From: Nocardia mikamii NBRC 108933
GTDB taxonomy: Bacteria > Actinomycetota > Actinomycetes > Mycobacteriales > Mycobacteriaceae
DNA: 64,000 bases
Reading direction: 5' to 3'
Assembly: GCF_001613505.1 (NCBI RefSeq)
Contig: NZ_BDCM01000010.1
Location: 1-64,000, forward strand
The notes below the pieces were generated by a model. That model made no database searches, had not been told where the DNA came from, and saw nothing but the letters and a program-made list of their open reading frames with translations. Of the stretch, positions 50,974-60,126 are shown in pieces. Position 1 is the stretch's first letter, and every line of letters starts with the position of its first letter. Made by a program: the position numbers and the translations under genes.

Positions 50974-51765
50974 TCATCGGTCTCCGACAGTCCGCGGCGG
51001 CGCGGTGAGAGCATGCACCGCACCGAGGGTTCCGCCGGCCGCCGCACCGATGACCGTCAACGGGACAGCCATGAGGGCGGCACCGTATGCGGCGCCGATC
51101 GGCCCCGCGGCAAGGCCGATCGGCGCGAACGGCACACCGACGGCCAGCCCGATTCCGCCACCCACGACGGCTCCTATCATCGCGAACGGGCTCGCAATCG
51201 CAGCGCCCGCCGCCGCACCGATCGCGGCGGCGCCCAGAGCCTCGCCTGCGATGCGGTCGGACCTGCTGCGCTCCATCCCAACGGAATCGAGAAAGGTCGC
51301 CATATCGGCTTCCGCGACCGCGGCACCGTCGTTGAGCTGGATGGCCTGCTCCCGGTAGAGCCACTGCGGCGAGTCGACCTGCACGTCGCCGAAGCGCAAC
51401 TTTCCGGCCGGCGGTGCGATCGGCGGGACAGGCGCGACCGGGACCGGTGGATGGAGCACGCCCACCGGCGCCAAATAGTCCTCCTTCGGCATCGGCCGTG
51501 CCCACTGCAGCGAGCTCAACGTATCGTGCGGAATTTCCAGCCCCTCGTACGGATGAACGTTCGGGGACTCGGCCGCGGGCCACTGCGCCGGTTGCGCGAC
51601 CTCCGACGGGCCGGATCCGGTCGCCGGAACAGTGTGAACGGCTTCGGCTTTCGCGAGTCCGGTTCCCACCAGCGTGAGAGTCATCGACAGGGCGACCCCT
51701 GCCCCGATCGCCGAAGTCACCACTTTTCGCTGCACGTCGTGAGCCCTGTGCTTGCCCATGCCCAT
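50974..51765 (-). CDS. Exported protein with Pro-rich linker and glycine-zipper-like C-terminus
   Basis: A 263-residue protein. Basic N-terminus, then a signal-anchor (VTSAIGAGVALSMTLTLVG, residues about 16-34), a Pro-rich linker (APVGVLHPPVPVAPVPPIAP), a short folded segment (LRFGDVQVDSPQWLYREQAI) and a long Ala/Gly hydrophobic tail (about 165-250). AAGGTGAT precedes the ATG at 51765. Such proteins recur in mycolata and are uncharacterised. Its place between mbtH and the NRPS on the same strand suggests a role in export, anchoring or self-protection for the peptide; this is inference. Confidence 0.7.
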   Translation of the reverse strand: MGMGKHRAHDVQRKVVTSAIGAGVALSMTLTLVGTGLAKAEAVHTVPATGSGPSEVAQPAQWPAAESPNVHPYEGLEIPHDTLSSLQWARPMPKEDYLAPVGVLHPPVPVAPVPPIAPPAGKLRFGDVQVDSPQWLYREQAIQLNDGAAVAEADMATFLDSVGMERSRSDRIAGEALGAAAIGAAAGAAIASPFAMIGAVVGGGIGLAVGVPFAPIGLAAGPIGAAYGAALMAVPLTVIGAAAGGTLGAVHALTAPPRTVGDR

Positions 51766-51873
51766 AGATCACCTTTCATCGGAAAAGAGACACTCGATAC
51801 CCGAACAGAGGTGGCCCGCCATATGCGTCGATCGGCTCCGGCCGTGCACAACGCCGATGGGGCCGGTCGGGTG

Positions 51874-52140
51874 TTATTTGCTGCGGCGGGTGGATGATTT
51901 CGGTTTGCCGGTTTTGCGGGTCGCGTCGTCGGCGGCCATTGCATCGCGCAGGCTCTTCGGTCGCATATCTGTCCAGTTCTTTTCGACGTACTCCATGCAG
52001 GCGTCCCGGCTGTCTTCACCGAAGACGACTCTCCATCCGTCGGGGATATCGGCAAAGACCGGCCAGAGGGAGTATTGCTCTTCGTGGTTGATCAGAACCG
52101 AGAATCGGCCGTTGTCGTCATCGAAGGGATTGGTGCCCAT
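51874..52140 (-). CDS. mbtH: MbtH-like protein
   Basis: An 88-residue MbtH-family protein, the small partner that binds and activates NRPS adenylation domains. The signature is clear: [20 protein letters not shown], then [20 protein letters not shown] and [18 protein letters not shown], including the conserved N-x-E-x-Q-x-S-L-W-P-like core and the W-T-D-M-R-P C-terminus. A Lys/Ser/Thr-rich tail extends it by about 15 residues. The frame is open upstream, but the ATG at 52140 has a GAGGTGA site and matches the family start. It is the first gene of the NRPS strand and probably serves the giant synthetase. Confidence 0.92.
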   Translation of the reverse strand: MGTNPFDDDNGRFSVLINHEEQYSLWPVFADIPDGWRVVFGEDSRDACMEYVEKNWTDMRPKSLRDAMAADDATRKTGKPKSSTRRSK

Positions 52141-52831
52141 TTCACCTCGCTGAATACTCGCATTGTGCGGATAGGAATGCTCGTGTGTGCGTCGGTGCGC
52201 GATCACACCGTGCGTGGAGCGGCGAGCGCTCCGGCGGACGGCCGATGAGTTGCGACACCGTCGGATCCTCCTTCCCGGTATGTCGGTATCGGGCAGGGGA
52301 AGACGGTGCGAATTGTATGGGTCTTCGAGGCGGTACCACACGTGGATGGGGGCGAGCATCCACGCCCGTCCTGAGGCGAGAAGTCGGCAATCGTCGATCC
52401 GGCAGTACCAAAGTATGCGGATGAACGCGCAACCGCTAATCGGGCGAACCGCTCATGTCGGCCATATGACACAAACGGCGGTCCGGAGACAGCGAAAAAT
52501 GGTCCGATCCAAGTACTCGGCGGCTTCGAATAGCTGTCGATGCCATTCGTGGATGGGGATCCCGGAGGGGCAGAAAGGCCGTGTGAGTCGGATTCCGCGG
52601 CCGAGCGTCTCGATCCAGCCGAGCTGGAACCGTAGGCGTGCCAAGAAGTTCGGATGCCGGATCCAGCCGGAGCCTTGACGGCTGACCGGCTCGACACGGC
52701 ACCACGTTGCTACTTCCTCGAAACCGAGGATCCGGTCAGCGGCACTGTTCCCTGCCTCCCCGTAACCGCACGGTGCACTGTCGGGGTTGCCGGGTGGTCC
52801 GCGGCCGCACGCACAGAATTCCATCCGGGAG
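52141..52831. promoter_or_regulatory. Divergent region between mbtH and the cutinase gene
   Basis: About 690 bp that should carry the mbtH promoter (minus) and the esterase promoter (plus). It contains copy B of the inverted duplicate element. No supported coding frame. Confidence 0.45.
52439..52619 (-). repeat. Inverted duplicate element, copy B
   Basis: 181 bp, the reverse complement of copy A at 50624-50805. It lies about 300 bp upstream of the mbtH start and reads in the same direction as mbtH. The two copies enclose mbtH and the exported-protein gene. Confidence 0.8.
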
Positions 52832-54733
52832 ATGCGTCTATTGACTTCGAATGTGCACGCACGACAGATACGCTCGGCGTTGTTGCGGGGGATGTCGACT
52901 GTATTCGTCGTAGCCGTCGTCACTGCCGTCGGCTCAGCACAGGCGCAACCCGAAGACGGGCCAGCACTGGACTTGCAGCACTGCCCACCCCTGTATGTAC
53001 TCGGCGTGCAAGGGACCGGTGAATCGTCGCCCGACGCACCGGCTTCCGTCGATGACGGCATGCTTTCGGCTGTGTTGGTCCCGCTGCTGTCCAGGGTGGG
53101 GCCGCGGCAGGCCGGGCATGCGTACGTCCCGTACCAGGCCTCGTTCGGCGGGATGGTCCCCGGCGGCTTGACGCCGTATTCGTACTCAGCGGCCGAGGGA
53201 CTCGGCCGTCTGCGGTCGATGGCGCGCGAGGTCGTCGGCCGATGCCCTCGTACCGAGCTGGGGTTGATCGGGTATTCACAAGGGGCGCACGTCGTTTCGA
53301 TGTTCGCACGAGAGGTCGGGGCCGGCGGAGGTGCGGTGCCGGCGGACCGGGTTGCGGCGGTCGCGTTACTCGCGGACCCGACTCGCGGCCGTGCTGCGCC
53401 CGTGTTTCCGGGAGCCCCTGGTAAGGACCGGCCGGCTCCAGCACCCGACACCGCCGGCACAGAGGTCGCCGAGTTGCCGCGGTTTCCACTCGCGACGCCG
53501 CCTGGCGGCGGAATCGGCCCGGTGCGAGACATCATCGATGATTTCGGTGCGCTCACCGGGCGAGTGGCGTCGCTGTGTCGGCCCGGCGATCTGGCTTGCG
53601 ACGCACCCGCCGGTTCGCCGCTGCTCCACATGATCGCGACCATCGCGGGCCAGATCGAGTTCGACCCCGACGACCTCTTGCTGACCTTGTCCTCCATCGC
53701 GGCCACCCTCCAGGCGACAATCGCCAAAACGCTGACAGCGGTGGTGAGCGACGACCTGCGCGGCGATTCGCTGGGAACACTGTCGCTGACCCCGCAGAAG
53801 ACACTCAGTATCCGGCTCGCCGAAGCTGCCGACCCGCGCGTGGCCGTCGGCCCGCAGTCGCACGAGGCACTGCTGAAACTTGCCGCCGCCGCATTCAACG
53901 CCCTCCTCGCGATCACCGGGACCGTCTTGTCCACCTCGGAGTTTTCCGAAATCGCCGGCACAGCGGCGATCAACCCACTCGCGGGGATCGCAATTCTCGC
54001 CCAAGACATTGCCGTCGCGTCGCACCACCCGTCGCCACCGACGCAAGCGTCTCGGCTACTGACTCAGATATTCGACGCCCTCGGCGAGCTAGGAGCGGAC
54101 AACGCCGAATTGCTGGATCCGCACACCTGGCTCCATTATGTCGATACCGTCCGCCAACACGGCGCCTATGCCACCGCCGGCGCCGGCGTCCGCTCCAGCA
54201 CCGAAATGCTCACCGAGTGGTTCACGGCCGTAGCCCGAGACCTGGCCGGCCACCGGCTCCCCCCGCCCAGCGAAGGATCGAGCGAAACGCCCGGTCCCCC
54301 GGCCTCGGCACCTACCACCGCGCCGCCGGCGCTGCCCGCGAGTTCACCGGTCACGGTTCCGCCCGCGGCGCCCTCGTCACCAGCCGTCCTCCCTGCCCCG
54401 ATTGCGACGACGCCGAATACCCGGCCCAGCACCGCCTCGATTCGCAGCGAGACCGGCCGGACGGACAGGCGACTGGATTGGCTGCTGGTCCTGATCGGTT
54501 TCGCCGTTGTTTCCGGCGCTGCGACCGCACTACGCACTCGCCTGCGCCGGACCCACGCCGCTGCGATGTCCCATCGAGAAGATTCCACTATAAAAGAAGT
54601 CGTTCACACGTCACAGGAAAACATCACCACTCCCCCGCCGGGAGACGGCGCTGAGATTAAAATATCTCAGCGCGAATCGGCGCCGGAAGCGACGCGCGGC
54701 AGCACTGGTTGCTCATCTCTTCCCACCGGGTAG
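52832..54733 (+). CDS. Cutinase-family esterase with C-terminal membrane anchor
   Basis: A 633-residue exported enzyme. Signal peptide near residues 15-40 (LLRGMSTVFVVAVVTAVGSA). The cutinase-like alpha/beta hydrolase starts PPLYVLGVQGTGESSPDAP, has nucleophile motif LGLIGYSQGAHVVSMF, an acid region CRPGDLACDAP with the family disulfide, and a histidine in DPHTWLHYVD. A helical insert, a Pro/Ser/Thr-rich linker of about 70 residues and one transmembrane helix (DWLLVLIGFAVVSGAA) followed by RTRLRR anchor it at the cell surface. The start is uncertain: the ATG at 52832 or the in-frame TTG at 52841, which has better spacing from GGGAG. Substrates may be lipids or esters. Divergent from the NRPS strand. 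Confidence 0.85.
   Translation: MRLLTSNVHARQIRSALLRGMSTVFVVAVVTAVGSAQAQPEDGPALDLQHCPPLYVLGVQGTGESSPDAPASVDDGMLSAVLVPLLSRVGPRQAGHAYVPYQASFGGMVPGGLTPYSYSAAEGLGRLRSMAREVVGRCPRTELGLIGYSQGAHVVSMFAREVGAGGGAVPADRVAAVALLADPTRGRAAPVFPGAPGKDRPAPAPDTAGTEVAELPRFPLATPPGGGIGPVRDIIDDFGALTGRVASLCRPGDLACDAPAGSPLLHMIATIAGQIEFDPDDLLLTLSSIAATLQATIAKTLTAVVSDDLRGDSLGTLSLTPQKTLSIRLAEAADPRVAVGPQSHEALLKLAAAAFNALLAITGTVLSTSEFSEIAGTAAINPLAGIAILAQDIAVASHHPSPPTQASRLLTQIFDALGELGADNAELLDPHTWLHYVDTVRQHGAYATAGAGVRSSTEMLTEWFTAVARDLAGHRLPPPSEGSSETPGPPASAPTTAPPALPASSPVTVPPAAPSSPAVLPAPIATTPNTRPSTASIRSETGRTDRRLDWLLVLIGFAVVSGAATALRTRLRRTHAAAMSHREDSTIKEVVHTSQENITTPPPGDGAEIKISQRESAPEATRGSTGCSSLPTG
54648..54673 (+). terminator. Hairpin within the 3' end of the cutinase gene
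   Basis: A perfect 10-bp stem (gcgctgagat / atctcagcgc) with an AT-only 6-nt loop, lying inside the last 30 codons. It may be an overlapping terminator or chance; the AT-rich loop is unusual for this sequence. Confidence 0.35.
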
Positions 54734-54925
54734 AACATATCCTGCCTTGTTCCGCGAACTTTTTCGCGGAAGGGCAGAGCGCGACAGTCGGCCGAATTCA
54801 GCTCGGCCCGGACCGGATTTCGCACTGGCAAGCCCCTTCTCGAATAAACAGAACAGTTCAGTGGTCCGCTTATCGAGTTATCCATCGAAGTCGCACACGA
54901 ATCTAGGTCGACCGGGAGCTTTGTA

Positions 54926-56059
54926 TTGAACGTCACCATGGATGAGCGCCAGGATGCAGTTGCCGAAATTGTCGTAAGCCTGCTGGAGCGCGAGAGGGCA
55001 CGCAATATCGACCTGTGGCCCGCCATCATCGGCAGCGGCCTGCTCTCGGCACCCCTGCCACAAGGCTACGGCGGAGACGGCCTGGGCCTCTTGGAGGTCT
55101 CGGCGATATTGAAGGAGCTGGCAACCGACGCCGTAGAGGTTCCGCTGCTGTCGACCCTCGGATTCGGGGTCCTTCCCTTGCTCCGAGCCGCGACGGCTGG
55201 CGTGGCGGAACTGGTTTTCCCCGCTGTCGCCGCGGGAGCGATAATCACAGCGGCGCTCAACGAACCCGGGGCACCATTCTCCTCGAAACCCTCGACGACT
55301 GCAGTCATCGACGGCACCACGGTGAGAATAAGCGGCCACAAGGTCGGCGTACAGTATGCGAACCGGGCAAGCTGGATCCTGGTGCCGACCGATTCCGGAC
55401 TCGCTGTCGTGGATGCGAAAGCGCCCGGTATCAGCCGTGTCCCGAACGCGTCCCCGACCGGCGTGCCCGAATTCACGCTGCGATTGGACAACGTGTCCAT
55501 ACCAGCGGAGCAGTTGCTGCCCGACAGTGTCCCGCCACTGAAGTGGTTGGCGCTGGCTTCGATCGGATCGGTGGCGGATGGCCTGCTGCACGGAGTGCTG
55601 AGACGGACCGCCGAAAGAGTGCAGGCCCAGGCTCGGCTCGGATTGTCCCCCATGCAGTTCCGGGCAGCATCTCGGAATATCCACGATATCTACGTCGCCG
55701 CTCGCGCGGTGCATTCGATCACACTGTCGGCGAATCGGGCGCTTGCGCAGGAGGACGACAGCGCCGAACATCGAAAGCGGGTCGACACTGCCCTCGAGAC
55801 GTTGGCTTACCGGGTCACCACGGCGCTGCCGGAGGCCATGCAGAAGTGCTACCAGCTCAACGGCATCGGCGCGGAACACACGGGACCGCTGTCCCGCTAC
55901 TACTCGCAAGCAAAGGGCATCGCCCGCGTTCTCGGCGGATCGCCGTTCCGACTGGAGTGCCCTCGCGCCGAATGCGCTCTGGCTCGATCACAGGACCACG
56001 GGGCTGCGCCGAGTACTGCCGACCTCGTCTCTGCGGCGACGTCGGTCGCCACGATCTGA
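54926..56059 (+). CDS. Acyl-CoA dehydrogenase-family protein
   Basis: A 377-residue flavoprotein-fold protein, slightly shorter than most FadE enzymes. Helical N-domain (LPQGYGGDGLGLLEVSAIL at about 45-63), central beta domain (ALNEPGAPF, ISGHKVGVQYANRASWILVP) and C-terminal helical domain with LSRYYSQAKGIARVLGG. The catalytic Glu is not obvious, as in FadE beta-subunit-type proteins of actinobacteria. A TTG start at 54926 is preferred since GGGAG sits 7 bases before it. It might desaturate an acyl chain for the NRPS starter unit, but that link is inference from proximity. Confidence 0.8.
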   Translation: MNVTMDERQDAVAEIVVSLLERERARNIDLWPAIIGSGLLSAPLPQGYGGDGLGLLEVSAILKELATDAVEVPLLSTLGFGVLPLLRAATAGVAELVFPAVAAGAIITAALNEPGAPFSSKPSTTAVIDGTTVRISGHKVGVQYANRASWILVPTDSGLAVVDAKAPGISRVPNASPTGVPEFTLRLDNVSIPAEQLLPDSVPPLKWLALASIGSVADGLLHGVLRRTAERVQAQARLGLSPMQFRAASRNIHDIYVAARAVHSITLSANRALAQEDDSAEHRKRVDTALETLAYRVTTALPEAMQKCYQLNGIGAEHTGPLSRYYSQAKGIARVLGGSPFRLECPRAECALARSQDHGAAPSTADLVSAATSVATI

Positions 56060-56168
56060 GGACCGCGGCCGGAAACCGCATCACGTCACTGAATCTGCTG
56101 GCACACTGAGGAATTGCGGCAAACGCTCCCACACTTCGCAATCGACTACGTAGTCCAGAGAGGTCTTC

Positions 56169-57062
56169 ATGCCGGACCCGTCCGAACCCATCGCTGCGGC
56201 CCATAGGCGCACACCTGTCGGGTTGGACACTTCGCGGGCAAGCATCGCTCGCGTGTATGACGCGACGCTCGGCGGCAAGGACAACTACGAAGTCGATCGT
56301 GTCGTTCGCGATACGGTCGCTGAAATCGCTCCGCGCCAAAGCGATGTGGCATGGATGAACCGTCGATGGCTGCACCGAGTGGTTCGCTACCTCGCCGGCT
56401 GCGTCGGCATCGACCAGTTCCTCGATCTCGGTGCCGGACTGCCGACCGTCTGCAATACCCACGAGATCGCGCAACAGCACATTCCCACCGCACAGGTGGT
56501 GTACGTCGACAACGATCCGCTGTGCGCTCTCCACGGCCGAGCCCTACTCGAAAGAAACGAACACACGCACTTCATATCGGCCGACCTGACCGAACCGCAT
56601 GCCTTGCTGGCCTGTCCCGAGATTGCCACCCAGCTCGATCCGGGCCGCCCCCTCGCTCTGATCCTGTGCGGCGTCCTTCACCACATCGATGACGATGCCG
56701 GCCCCGCCGGAGTCATGCGCCGATACATCGACGCGATACCGGTCGGATCCTACATTGCGATCACCCACTTCTGGGATCCCGCCGACGGATCGGCGGCACA
56801 CGAAATGGCTGTTCGACTCCAGCACCGGTTCATGGCGTCGGGGTTGGGGTCCGGCTGGTATCGCACTCGCGACGAGATCGCCTCGTTCTTCGGGGATCTG
56901 GAGGTACTTGCCCCTGGACTCGTCGAACTGGACGACTGGTGGCCGATGGGACCCGAACTCGAACACCGGTGCCTCGAGAAACGGTTACTTCTCGGCGGAG
57001 TCGGGCGCAAAACGTTGCGGTCCACCGTGATCCCACTTCAGCAGCAGAGCAAGCATCGGTGA
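56169..57062 (+). CDS. SAM-dependent methyltransferase, PF04672 (DUF574) family
   Basis: A 297-residue methyltransferase. The family opening RASIARVYDATLGGKDNYEV is intact. The SAM site follows as FLDLGAGLPT (about 83-92) and VVYVDNDPLC, with the post-motif LILCGVLHHIDDDAG. This family is abundant in Streptomyces and Nocardia and methylates unknown, often secondary-metabolite, substrates. GAGAGG precedes the ATG. It follows the acyl-CoA dehydrogenase by 109 bp on the same strand. A tailoring role for the NRPS product is possible but unproven. Confidence 0.88.
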   Translation: MPDPSEPIAAAHRRTPVGLDTSRASIARVYDATLGGKDNYEVDRVVRDTVAEIAPRQSDVAWMNRRWLHRVVRYLAGCVGIDQFLDLGAGLPTVCNTHEIAQQHIPTAQVVYVDNDPLCALHGRALLERNEHTHFISADLTEPHALLACPEIATQLDPGRPLALILCGVLHHIDDDAGPAGVMRRYIDAIPVGSYIAITHFWDPADGSAAHEMAVRLQHRFMASGLGSGWYRTRDEIASFFGDLEVLAPGLVELDDWWPMGPELEHRCLEKRLLLGGVGRKTLRSTVIPLQQQSKHR

Positions 57063-57570
57063 CGAGCTCGGTGCGCGGAATTCTCGGGGGGGTGACGCCC
57101 GAGTCCGCGAACGGACCGTGGCGGCGGAACCTGCGGGAGGAGGTGGCTGACGCGGAAACTAGAGCTTCGAGTAGCCGTGGCACCGCGCCACCCACGATGT
57201 TCACGGCCGGGGTCGAATTACCTGGATATACGGACGCGGGCGGCATGCCAAGGTGCCACCCGCGTCCGACATTATGGGGTATCTCGTGGGTGAGATCCCA
57301 GCAGTGACCGAATTACCTGACCGAGCTGTTGACGCCGATAAGGAAATCCGAGCATAGACAGAATTGAATACGGTGTTGGTAAATCGCCGGATTCTATCAC
57401 CGCACCCAATTCCCGCGAATCGACTATTCGCGTTACCCGAGGGTGTGTGGTGCACCCTTGATTCGACCCGTCACCGCGCACCCCACAACAGAGGAGATCA
57501 ACTGCGGAAATTTACGGGCCGAAATGAAATACCGGCCGCACATTGGGGAGATACGCCGGCCGGCTCGCAC
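57063..57570. other. Gap with terminator hairpin, no recognised gene
   Basis: About 500 bp after the methyltransferase. Apart from the hairpin at 57232-57267, nothing recognisable was seen. Confidence 0.45.
57232..57267 (+). terminator. Hairpin downstream of the methyltransferase gene
   Basis: A stem of 9 bp (ggacgcggg / cccgcgtcc), one mismatch, then 4 further bp (ggca / tgcc) with an 8-nt loop. It lies about 170 bp after the stop codon. It could equally terminate transcription arriving from the minus strand. Confidence 0.55.
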
Positions 57571-57630
57571 TCACAGCCCGACAATGCCGAGCAGCGAGTG
57601 CAGCAGGTTCACGACAAAAGACAGAATCAC
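57571..57630 (-). CDS. Possible 19-residue hydrophobic peptide
   Basis: A GTG start at 57630 lies 7 bases after an excellent GGGAGGTG ribosome site and opens 19 codons, giving MILSFVVNLLHSLLGIVGL, then TGA. The product would be one amphipathic or membrane helix. The near-perfect ribosome site in an otherwise empty stretch is the main support. There is no homology evidence. It could be a small membrane peptide, a leader peptide or a chance match. Confidence 0.4.
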   Translation of the reverse strand: MILSFVVNLLHSLLGIVGL

Positions 57631-58124
57631 AAGCAATCACCTCCCTTCGAGGACGTCGTTGCCTTTGCTGAATCGAATCGGCTATCTGGGCCCGAGCGGA
57701 AACATTACACAAAGCCATGGGAGATCAAAACTCACGTGAAAGCGCCCGAAGAAAGCCGCGTGAAGGAAAAGACAGTGCGATCACTGCACCTCTCTCGCGC
57801 TTCCCGCTCACCAATCCGGACTCTCGTCCTCGCATCGACCTACACTCTTCGGATTCGTTTCGGAAAATTCAATCAATCCGATGCCGAAAGGTTTTTCTCG
57901 CCCGTCGGGTCACGAATGTGGCTACAGCCACTACGCCTTCTTTGCAGGTGTCCGGTCGGTTCCGCAACCTCTCCCGAGGTGACCGGCGGTTCACAAAGCG
58001 CGAATCGATGCCCAGGCCCAGCGAACACGCCGATAAAGCGCCAAACTACGCCCACCCGGATGACCATCGCGCGAGCACCCGAAACCGTTACTCTCACCGC
58101 GCCGCGCACATGTAACGACCCGCC
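57631..58124. other. Gap without recognised gene
   Basis: About 490 bp. It should include the promoter of the 19-residue peptide if that is real. Composition is less GC-rich than the neighbours around 57640-57880. No supported frame. Confidence 0.4.
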
Positions 58125-58237
58125 ATGCCGCGAGCGCAACGACCGCTCAGTCGAGATCGCGTGCTGGAAGCCGCGATTCGCGTCGCAGATCGCGTGGCGT
58201 GGAGGCGATCACGATGCGGCGCGCCCGCCGCGGCTGA
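58125..58237 (+). pseudogene. TetR-family regulator, N-terminal remnant with frameshift
   Basis: The start reads RPLSRDRVLEAAIRVAD, the first helix of a TetR DNA-binding domain. The next expected segment, GVEAITMRRARRG, follows in another frame about 15 bp later and ends in TGA. The rest of the domain and the ligand domain are absent. A degraded gene. Further along the first frame (to 58415) a stretch DELIAGHDLLASGHGVGKHV looks like the tail of another protein, possibly an oxidoreductase. Confidence 0.55.
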
Positions 58238-58428
58238 TGCGGATCACCGAGTTCCTCCGCCTGGACCTGGCGGCAAGCTGACTTCCGGAGGCGCGCTCGC
58301 ACTCCCGGTCACCGAACTGGAGTCGTTGGACGAGCTCATCGCCGGACACGACCTGCTGGCATCGGGTCACGGCGTGGGCAAGCACGTCGCCCGTATCGGT
58401 TCTGTGTGGAAGTAGGTCCACAGCGGAG

Positions 58429-58935
58429 TCAATGCCGTGCCGGCTCGGATGTGGCGCGCAGGAAACCGATTGTGCGAGCGCGCAATCCGTCACGTCGTTG
58501 CCGGATCACCTCGTCCGCCGGCGGATCGAGTGGGCCGAGCGGCACGGCGCGGTTCACATTCGTATGGCAGTCGAGTCCGCTGCACACATGCAAACCGCGG
58601 CCGGACAATCGTTGCCGCTTGTCCTTGGCGGCGCGGCGGGCGGTGAACACCGACACCTCGTTGAACCGCCGAGTGAACCGGCACAGGTCGCACATCATCG
58701 CTCGCGATCCCAGCTCGGCCCGAGGTGGCGCCTGCCGCAACAACACGCCTGTGGCCGCCCCGTCTACCTCGGCAACCAGATACGCCCGCAGGGGCGAACG
58801 TGGATCGCGCCACCCTAGATATTCGAGAGCCTCCCAGGAAATCTCGTCGAACCACCCTGGCAGCCGGACTCGGCTACCCGGGGGGTCCATATTGACAATC
58901 GCGGCGCGCACTTCGGCCCGGGACATAGCTCGCAT
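58429..58935 (-). CDS. FBP-type treble-clef zinc-finger protein
   Basis: A 168-residue protein of the FBP/EF-G-binding C-terminal domain family. The zinc-binding pairs are in MMCDLCRFTRRFNEVSVFTA (CxxC, about residue 80) and HVCSGLDCHTNVNRA (about 118). The N-terminal region, GWFDEISWEALEYLGWRDP, is conserved in actinobacterial members. Relatives of the fusidic-acid-resistance protein FusB contact elongation factor G. The actinobacterial versions are uncharacterised. The ATG at 58935 has AGGA at suitable spacing. Confidence 0.8.
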   Translation of the reverse strand: MRAMSRAEVRAAIVNMDPPGSRVRLPGWFDEISWEALEYLGWRDPRSPLRAYLVAEVDGAATGVLLRQAPPRAELGSRAMMCDLCRFTRRFNEVSVFTARRAAKDKRQRLSGRGLHVCSGLDCHTNVNRAVPLGPLDPPADEVIRQRRDGLRARTIGFLRATSEPARH

Positions 58936-60126
58936 GGGGATTCCTATCGACGTTTCCTGAACTGGCGGCGACAGGCGGCAGCGGGGCCGAGCCGGTCGCA
59001 GTGAACTGTCCCCGGCTCCCCACCGTTCATCACGACGTGTCCAGCGGCGGCGGACCTCTTTTCACGCCCTGTCCGGTGGCAAGCGAACGGCACAACACCG
59101 ACCGAGGACGCCGCCCACAGTCACAGCGGGCAGTCGTCAACCGGGCGATGCGCGAGGAGACAGAGGATCAGACCGAGCGGACAACGACAGAGAACTTCCC
59201 GTGCACATCACGGGGGTACCCGATCGGTGATTGCGAACGGACGCCGGAACTTTCGCGGCCGGCCCGTTCGGCGGCGGATGGACGCGCGGTTACGCGGCGC
59301 GGCGAGGCGCGCTCGGCGAGAACCGGGACATCAACACCCTCTTCCGAACTATCCAGGCCCGGAACCAGACCATCCGGGCGCGCTCCAAGCTAGCAGGCCG
59401 ACCGCACCCGTCACAACGAATTTCGGATCGTCACACTCGCCGACGGTTGCGCTGCTCAGAGAACGCGCCGAGATCACCCAGCACGGCCGAGCGTGGCCAC
59501 CGCCAGCATCCGTCGCAGTGCACGGAACTCGAAGACACGCTGCGCCGCAGGAGGGCTGGCCGGCCTGATCGCCACGCAAGTCGACGGCGTCACGCCGGCC
59601 AACGGAGCCAACGCCGCACCCGCTGCGGTGGACGAGTCGGCCCGCTCGCTCGCGGCCGAACTGCAGGCCGGCGGGCATGTGCCGGGCAAGGTAGTCATCG
59701 ACCCTGTAGATCGAGTGCGGGCTGCTGCGCTCTGCAGACCCAACCGTGCTCGCCGTCGGGCCGAGATCCATCCCGCGGATGGGTCGCAGCCCGACGGCCT
59801 TCGAAAAGTCCGCGGCCGGACGTAGGCCTACCTTTCCGGAGCAGCCTGCATCCTCGCGGTCCTCAGCGGTCGATAGGTTTCCCGACTCCACGAGGTCGAC
59901 CAACTGTTCGAACCATTCCCCGTGACCGGCAGGCACGGATTTCGACTACTACCCCGGCCCGACGAGACGAGATCATGACGTCATTGTTTCGTCATCGCAT
60001 CGCGGGGCACCTCCCCCTCGAAGTGCGCGATGATCTTCGGGGCGCCTGCTCATCAGGCTGTGGCGGCGGGCACCGACCAGGCAGGGCGAATCACACCGAC
60101 GAGCGCGACCTACCGAGGAGACCGAG
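58936..60126. other. Gene-poor stretch with possible decayed coding fragments
   Basis: Nearly 1.2 kb without an intact gene. A plus-strand piece near 59550-59720 (VDESARSLAAELQAGGHVPG) and a minus-strand piece near 59840-59930 (EWFEQLVDLVESGNL) read like proteins but have no start or family I can name. The end carries the GAGGAGA site of the next gene. Confidence 0.4.

Noticed and set aside
50624..52619. Composite transposon or IS element
   Set aside because: Inverted copies are present, but no transposase, target duplication or typical short terminal repeats were found. Kept only as a duplicated element.
52453..54009. Minus-strand 518-codon frame opposite the cutinase gene
   Set aside because: Low-complexity Ser/Ala/Pro product with no family. 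The plus strand encodes a complete cutinase with catalytic motifs and a signal peptide.
54648..54673. Perfect 10-bp palindrome as a regulator binding site
   Set aside because: It lies inside the coding 3' end, so an operator role is unlikely. Listed only as a weak terminator candidate.
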